Assembly: GCA_016790075.1 (NCBI GenBank)
Contig: JAEUPP010000068.1
Coordinates: forward strand, 162,659 to 226,658
Length of the DNA stretch: 64,000 nucleotides
Reading direction: 5' to 3'
Origin: Rhodanobacteraceae bacterium
Lineage (GTDB): Bacteria > Pseudomonadota > Gammaproteobacteria > Xanthomonadales > Rhodanobacteraceae
Made by a program: the position numbers and the translations under genes
In this document: positions 59,189-64,000 of the stretch, in pieces
How positions within the stretch are numbered: position 1 is the first letter of the stretch
Layout of the letters: every line of letters begins with the position of its first letter
The notes under the pieces: generated by a model
What the model saw: only the letters and a program-made list of their open reading frames with translations
The model's database searches: none
What the model was told of the DNA's origin: nothing

Positions 59189-62100
59189 ATGAATAGGCAA
59201 TCGTTTCCGTGGTGCCTGCGCGCGCAGGCGCGGCGGCAGGGTGGCTTTTTCTGTCGTGGTCTGGCGCCGCTGGTGCTGGTGGTGGTACTGGCGCTGCTGG
59301 CGTTGCTGCCGGGAGGCAGGGCCTGGGCGCATGACGCCGATCTGGGCAGCATGGGCTTGAGTCAGGCGCAGACGGTGTGCCGGGATGTGAATACGCACCC
59401 CTGGTTGTCGGGGGTGGCGCTGGCGCAACCGGGGCGCTGGTGGAATCCCAAGCGCTACGGGACGGGCTGGGATCTGGTCTATAGCGACGATCGCAAGAGC
59501 CTCAAGGCGTTCTTCTACACCTATAACGCGAATGGGCATCCGGTCTGGCTGGCCACGAAGATGACCGCGATCGACAACTCCGGGGATTTCTGGCGCGCCA
59601 ACCTGCTGGAATACACCATGAGCACCGGGGGCGAGATCGACACCGGTACCGATGTGGGTGATGTGTACTTTCGTTTCTTCCGCGACGATCCCTCGCGCAT
59701 TGCGATGCGCTGGCACTGGGATGCGGTGCCGGCGGGCGGGGCGGCGTATTTCGAGGAATGCCTGAGCGACCTGACGCGGCTGAACCCGACGTATTACACC
59801 GGTGCGCAAGCTCCCCAGACCGTGGAGCTGGCGGCCCCCGAAGCGACGGCGCCGGGCCTGAACCAGACGTTTTCCGGCTATTGGTCCGACCTCACTGACG
59901 TGGACAAGGTGCCCGGCGTGGTCATGACCATCATGCAGACCTCGCTCGGGGAACAGGTCGGTCATTTCGGCGAAGCGGCGGTCTGGCTGAGCTTCAACCA
60001 GCTGGCCGAAGGCGGCAGGAAACGGCCCGTGTTCCTGCAGGCGCAACGCGTGAACCTGCGTGCCTGGCTACCGTTCGAGACCGATGCGTTTGACCTGTAT
60101 TTCCACTATGCGATCGGCTACCCGAACGGGTTTCCGACCACGGACTGTGTCTATAACGGTCCTACCGGCCCGGGCGACACGAACCCCTGCGTCAGCAACC
60201 ACCGCATCGGCAGCTACGAGCGGACATTTCGGTTCAGCAACAACTACCGCAAGGCCGATGTGAAGTACACGCTGGACCCGGCGGCGTTGACCTCCGAGGG
60301 CACGGTAGCCAATCCGCGTCCACCGCGCAGCTCGGTCAAGCTGATCCCCAGCGGGCAGATGACGATCAACCGCATGACGCGGCTGCAGGACATTTCTGTC
60401 AATCGCTATGTTTGCACCCCGGCTGCCCCGGCGTTTCCTGGGGATCAGCCGACCTGTGACGTCCAGGTGAGCTGGTCGGGCAACCAGATCGGCAAACCCT
60501 GGAAGCGTGACCTGGGCACCTTGAGCTACGACCCGGCACCGCTGAGCCTGGAGGATATCGGCGTCGCCGCGGTGGCGCTGCGGACCGGTGACCGGTTTCA
60601 GTTCGAGCTCTGGTCGGGAACGCCCGGGGCGCCGGGGGCGCAACTGCTCGACCGCGCTCCCGAGGTGCGCGGGGTATCGGTCCATTCGGCCAGCACGGGT
60701 GCTATCCCGCTGCCGGATGCGTCGCTGATCAGCAATGCCGAGGACCTGCCGGTGCATGATGCGACGGTCGGTGCCGTCGCCGGCAGCGCCGATGTCAGCG
60801 GCGGCGCGGCGACGTATACCGTTCCGATCCAGGTGCCGCCGGGGCGCAACGGCATGCAGCCGGCGGTGTCGCTGAACTACAGCAGCCGGGCCGGCAACGG
60901 TGTCGCCGGGCTGGGTTGGAGTTTGAGTGCCGGCAGCAGCCTGCACCGCTGTCCGCAGACCCTGGCCCAGGACGGCGCACTACGGGGCGTACGCCTGGAC
61001 GGGGCCGACCGGCTGTGCCTGGACGGCCAGCGCCTGATGCGGGCACCCGGCTCGTCGGCGAGCTACGGGCTGGCCAGTGCGGAATACCGCACCGAGATCG
61101 ACAGCTTCGCCAGGATCACCCAGAGCGGCGCCGCCCTGAATGCCGGGGGCGTGTGTTTCACGGTGCTGCAGAAGGACGGGCGCAAGCTCAGCTATGGCTG
61201 TGCACCGGCCGCACAGCCGGGTTGTGCCGCCGGTAGCGTGGCACCCCGGGTACAGCCCTCGGGCCAGTCGGTGGAGCTGTCGTGGCTGCTCAGCCGGGTG
61301 GAAGATCCCCAGGGCAATACCCTGGACTACTGCTACGGTGCAGGCGAACAGGGCAGTGAAGTGCTGCTGCGCCGTATCGTCTATACCGGATCGACCCAGG
61401 CTGGCCTGCCAGCACCCAACCGCCGGGTCGATTTCCGCTACGAAGCCCGCCCGACGGACTGGCGCGGCAACGACCGCAGCTCGTCCTGGATCGCCGGCGG
61501 CGGAGTGGAGCAGACGCAGCGGCTCACCGAGATCGCGACCTATTCGCCCGATTCACCCGACCCGGCCCGGCTCTACCGCCTGCAGTACACCGATGTCGGT
61601 GTCACGGAGCTGCCCTACAGCTATACCAGTGGCCGCAGCCTGCTGCGGGGTATCGAGGAATGCGGTTATGCGCAAGGCGTCAGAACCTGCCTCAAGCCGA
61701 CCGTGTTCACCTGGTCCGACGGGACCTGGCTGTTTGAGAGCCGCAAGCTGGTCGTCTCGCCGCTGGGCACGCAGCAGTCCGCGCCCGTGACGCCGCCACC
61801 ACCTGGCCAGGAGGTCCGCTACACCCCCGACTACCGGCGCAACCGCGTCGAGGCCATCGGCGACCTCGACGGCGACGGCGCGCGCGAGTGGTGGATCGTC
61901 AAGACCTGGTATGACGCGGCCAGCCGCGACCAGCCCTGGCGTACTCAGGTGCAGATCGCCAAGGTGACGGCCGATCGCACGCTGCAGGGTGTGCTGACCC
62001 TGACGGAGATGCCGCCGTTCGCGCGCGCCGCCGATTTCGACGGCGACGGGGTCAGCGAGCTGCTGGCCGAATCCTATCTGTACAAGTGGAAACGCGGGCG

Positions 62101-64000
62101 TGGTGCGCCGCTTTGCGATGGTGCGGCGGCGACCTGCACCGCCACGGCGAGCAGCTATTTCGATCGGATACCGAGCAACCTGCCCGCGGGCACGCAGGAC
62201 TTCATCGAAGGCATCGCCGATTTCAACGGCGACGGCGCTCCCGATGTGCTGATGCGTACTGGCCTGCTTGATCCTTGTCCGGTGAACGACAATCCGCCCG
62301 ATCCCGGCGAGGGCACCCTGCCGACCGGTTGCGCACCGCTGTACGCCTACCTCAATCCACGCCCGGGTGTGCTGGTCGCCGGCAGCAGCCTGTCCTTCGT
62401 GCGCAGCCCGCTGCTGGGTACGCTCAGTGCGAATGGCGGATTGGCCGAGTCGATTCAGCACCTGACTGACTTCAACGGCGACGGCTTTACCGACCTTGTG
62501 ATCGGCAACGCGGCGGGCCTGCGCCGCCTGCTGCTGGTCAGCCCCAGTGGGACGACGCTCAGCGCTGCCCAGGTAACTCCCGGCAGCGTGGGTTTCCCGG
62601 CCGATACGCGCCAGATGCGCTGGCTCGATGTCAACGGCGACGGCCTCGATGACGTGCTGACCGTGAGCCTGCCCGCCGGTGCCGGCAACTGCCAGGCCAC
62701 GAGTTGTTTTGGTTTCTGGCAGTTGCGGCTCAATCGCGGCGGTCAGCTGGGCCCTATGGCCGAACTCAGTGGTGCCACGACCGCCGGACTGCGTTACGAC
62801 GGTATGGACGGCACGCCGCAGCTACGCTATTTCAGCAAGCTGCTGTCCTCGGATATCGATACCGACGGGCGCGGGGACCTGCTCTATCCGGCCCGGTTCG
62901 CCGCCCGCCTGTGTTTTGGCGCCTACCTGCCGCACAACCGCTTTCTTGCGCCGCGGCCAGCCAAGGATTGCCCGCTGGTGGCAGGCCGTGGCGCCACCTG
63001 CGAAGCCGATGTCTGCGCCGCGCCGCCGCCGGAAGACGGCAGCACCTGGGACGCGCATCCGAGCAGCGCGCAGATCGATGCCGCTGATGCATTCACCAGC
63101 GGACTGGGCGCGTTCGATCCGAGTGTCTACCGCTTCAATGCGATCCGCTTCGTGCAGACCGGCACCAATGCGTTCCGGCTGCAGGTTGATGAAACGCCGG
63201 TCATCGCGGCGACCTCGGTGCTGGGCAATCAGGCCGGGCGTATCGATGACTACTTCGGCGATGGGCTAGCCGACGTGGTCTCGGATGTGACCTGTCCGCT
63301 GCGCCCCACCAAGCTGTTTGATACCAACACCTGCAGCCTCGCCGCGGGCGGCCGGGCCGGGCCGGGGGCGGCTGACGGCAGCAGCTTCCTGGACAGCCAG
63401 CAGACGGTGCGGATGAGCGATCTGGTCAGCCCGGCCAACATCAACCTGCTGATCAACGAAAACCAGGGCGATGGCGCGCGGCCCGGCCTGGCGCCGGTAC
63501 TGCCCGACCTGATGGTGCGCGCGGTCAATGCGCTGAATGAGCGCGCACAATGGGATTATTTCCCCTTGTCCAGTAGTGCCGGCCGCAGCGGCAGCGATTT
63601 CCCGCTGTACCAGATCGACACGGGTTATGTGGACACCCGGCATTTCCTGTTCCAGTCCTCGATGCCGGTAGTGGGGCTGCTGGCGCGCTCGCATGCCGCC
63701 TCGGGCGGCACGTCGGGATTGAGTCTGTTTGGCACACGCTCGCTGCGTTATGCCTATGGCGGGGCGATGTATCACAGCGAAGGCCGTGGCTTTCAAGGCT
63801 TCCGCACGATCGCCACAGAAACCCTGGGCACACCCGAGCGCACCCTGCGCACGATCACGACCTTCCACCAGAAATTCCCGCTGACCGGGCGTATCGAGAG
63901 CATCGAGACCCGGGTGCCGCAGGTCAGTGGTGCCAACGGCCGGCTGTCGCTGGAAACCCAGACCTGGGGCTGCAACCGGGCGAATCGCGCGCAGCCCTGC
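59189..64000 (+). CDS. giant exported SpvB/RHS-type protein, N-terminal 1604 codons
   Basis: The frame is open from the ATG at 59189 (AGGGG upstream) to the window edge, so the C-terminus is missing. Residues 1-48 are a long signal peptide (LAPLVLVVVLALLALLPGGRAWA). About 75-195 and 225-370 are two related beta-domains (WWNPKRYGTGWDLVY..KAFFYTYNANGHPVWL; FSGYWSDLTDV...) of a kind I associate with exported proteins of Xanthomonadales. The SpvB/TcaC-type domain begins near 545: PIQVPPGRNGMQPAVSLNYSSRAGNG, then AGLGWSLSAGS. Calcium-binding FG-GAP/VCBS units follow from about 890 to 1355 (DLDGDG, DFDGDG, DFNGDG twice, DVNGDG, DIDTDG, DYFGDG). Such proteins precede an RHS cage and a variable C-terminal toxin, expected beyond the window. 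Confidence 0.87.
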   Translation, partial: MNRQSFPWCLRAQARRQGGFFCRGLAPLVLVVVLALLALLPGGRAWAHDADLGSMGLSQAQTVCRDVNTHPWLSGVALAQPGRWWNPKRYGTGWDLVYSDDRKSLKAFFYTYNANGHPVWLATKMTAIDNSGDFWRANLLEYTMSTGGEIDTGTDVGDVYFRFFRDDPSRIAMRWHWDAVPAGGAAYFEECLSDLTRLNPTYYTGAQAPQTVELAAPEATAPGLNQTFSGYWSDLTDVDKVPGVVMTIMQTSLGEQVGHFGEAAVWLSFNQLAEGGRKRPVFLQAQRVNLRAWLPFETDAFDLYFHYAIGYPNGFPTTDCVYNGPTGPGDTNPCVSNHRIGSYERTFRFSNNYRKADVKYTLDPAALTSEGTVANPRPPRSSVKLIPSGQMTINRMTRLQDISVNRYVCTPAAPAFPGDQPTCDVQVSWSGNQIGKPWKRDLGTLSYDPAPLSLEDIGVAAVALRTGDRFQFELWSGTPGAPGAQLLDRAPEVRGVSVHSASTGAIPLPDASLISNAEDLPVHDATVGAVAGSADVSGGAATYTVPIQVPPGRNGMQPAVSLNYSSRAGNGVAGLGWSLSAGSSLHRCPQTLAQDGALRGVRLDGADRLCLDGQRLMRAPGSSASYGLASAEYRTEIDSFARITQSGAALNAGGVCFTVLQKDGRKLSYGCAPAAQPGCAAGSVAPRVQPSGQSVELSWLLSRVEDPQGNTLDYCYGAGEQGSEVLLRRIVYTGSTQAGLPAPNRRVDFRYEARPTDWRGNDRSSSWIAGGGVEQTQRLTEIATYSPDSPDPARLYRLQYTDVGVTELPYSYTSGRSLLRGIEECGYAQGVRTCLKPTVFTWSDGTWLFESRKLVVSPLGTQQSAPVTPPPPGQEVRYTPDYRRNRVEAIGDLDGDGAREWWIVKTWYDAASRDQPWRTQVQIAKVTADRTLQGVLTLTEMPPFARAADFDGDGVSELLAESYLYKWKRGRGAPLCDGAAATCTATASSYFDRIPSNLPAGTQDFIEGIADFNGDGAPDVLMRTGLLDPCPVNDNPPDPGEGTLPTGCAPLYAYLNPRPGVLVAGSSLSFVRSPLLGTLSANGGLAESIQHLTDFNGDGFTDLVIGNAAGLRRLLLVSPSGTTLSAAQVTPGSVGFPADTRQMRWLDVNGDGLDDVLTVSLPAGAGNCQATSCFGFWQLRLNRGGQLGPMAELSGATTAGLRYDGMDGTPQLRYFSKLLSSDIDTDGRGDLLYPARFAARLCFGAYLPHNRFLAPRPAKDCPLVAGRGATCEADVCAAPPPEDGSTWDAHPSSAQIDAADAFTSGLGAFDPSVYRFNAIRFVQTGTNAFRLQVDETPVIAATSVLGNQAGRIDDYFGDGLADVVSDVTCPLRPTKLFDTNTCSLAAGGRAGPGAADGSSFLDSQQTVRMSDLVSPANINLLINENQGDGARPGLAPVLPDLMVRAVNALNERAQWDYFPLSSSAGRSGSDFPLYQIDTGYVDTRHFLFQSSMPVVGLLARSHAASGGTSGLSLFGTRSLRYAYGGAMYHSEGRGFQGFRTIATETLGTPERTLRTITTFHQKFPLTGRIESIETRVPQVSGANGRLSLETQTWGCNRANRAQPC

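Noticed and set aside
1-64000. CRISPR arrays, tRNA/rRNA genes, transposases, integrases
   Set aside because: Looked for regularly spaced repeats, CCA-type tRNA ends and transposase motifs in the intergenic stretches; none were seen.

Overview
The window is high-GC, densely packed chromosomal DNA. It most likely comes from a gammaproteobacterium of the Lysobacterales/Xanthomonadales group, probably near Rhodanobacteraceae (Dokdonella-like genera). The indicators are a MetX homologue of the xanthomonad serine O-succinyltransferase type, an oxygen-dependent kynurenine meta-cleavage cluster, a full ccm cytochrome c maturation operon, several ECF sigma factor/Ser-Thr kinase loci, and many exported proteins. 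The taxonomic call is inference from remembered family resemblances, not from a search. No rRNA, tRNA, CRISPR array, insertion sequence or prophage was seen.

Layout. 1-5.7 kb: tail of a TPR protein, a P-domain secreted protein, a lipoprotein parvulin isomerase, a cysteine dioxygenase + serine O-succinyltransferase pair (sulfur amino acids), and a TrmB-like methyltransferase. 5.7-12.8 kb (minus strand): complete ccmABCDEFGHI, including a 58-codon ccmD. 13-16.4 kb: an ECF sigma factor overlapping a transmembrane Ser/Thr kinase with a TPR tail. 16.5-21.8 kb: a kynurenine operon (haao, acmsd, a small exported protein, kynU, kmo, DUF3293). 22-27.2 kb: an exported protein, a second transmembrane kinase, an exported protein with a distinctive C-terminus, and a second ECF sigma factor. 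27.7-31.1 kb: penicillin-acylase family hydrolase and a LysR regulator.

31.1-36.7 kb is the most interesting locus. A LysR regulator is divergent from a unit encoding an ECF sigma factor, a transmembrane Ser/Thr kinase with a DUF4384-like ectodomain, and an exported TPR-CHAT (caspase-like) protease. A perfect LysR-type operator lies between the two directions. The unit looks like a signalling system that couples an extracytoplasmic CHAT protease to a kinase and a sigma factor.

36.8-55 kb: parC, crcB, a UPF0149/SEC-C protein, a Bcr/CflA-type transporter, secreted M2 and M3 metallopeptidases, a small membrane protein plus rhomboid protease, a CheY-like regulator, an orphan metallopeptidase propeptide, a choice-of-anchor B surface protein, an HGSNAT-like acyltransferase, and rhlE. 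55-58.5 kb: hisS coupled to an unusual MIO-type aromatic/histidine ammonia-lyase with an insertion. 59.2 kb to the window end: the first 1604 codons of an exported SpvB/RHS-type giant protein with FG-GAP repeats.

As a whole the window suggests an aerobic, protein-degrading heterotroph that exports peptidases and degrades tryptophan (kynurenine) and possibly histidine. It appears to control exported functions through ECF sigma factors under kinase control.
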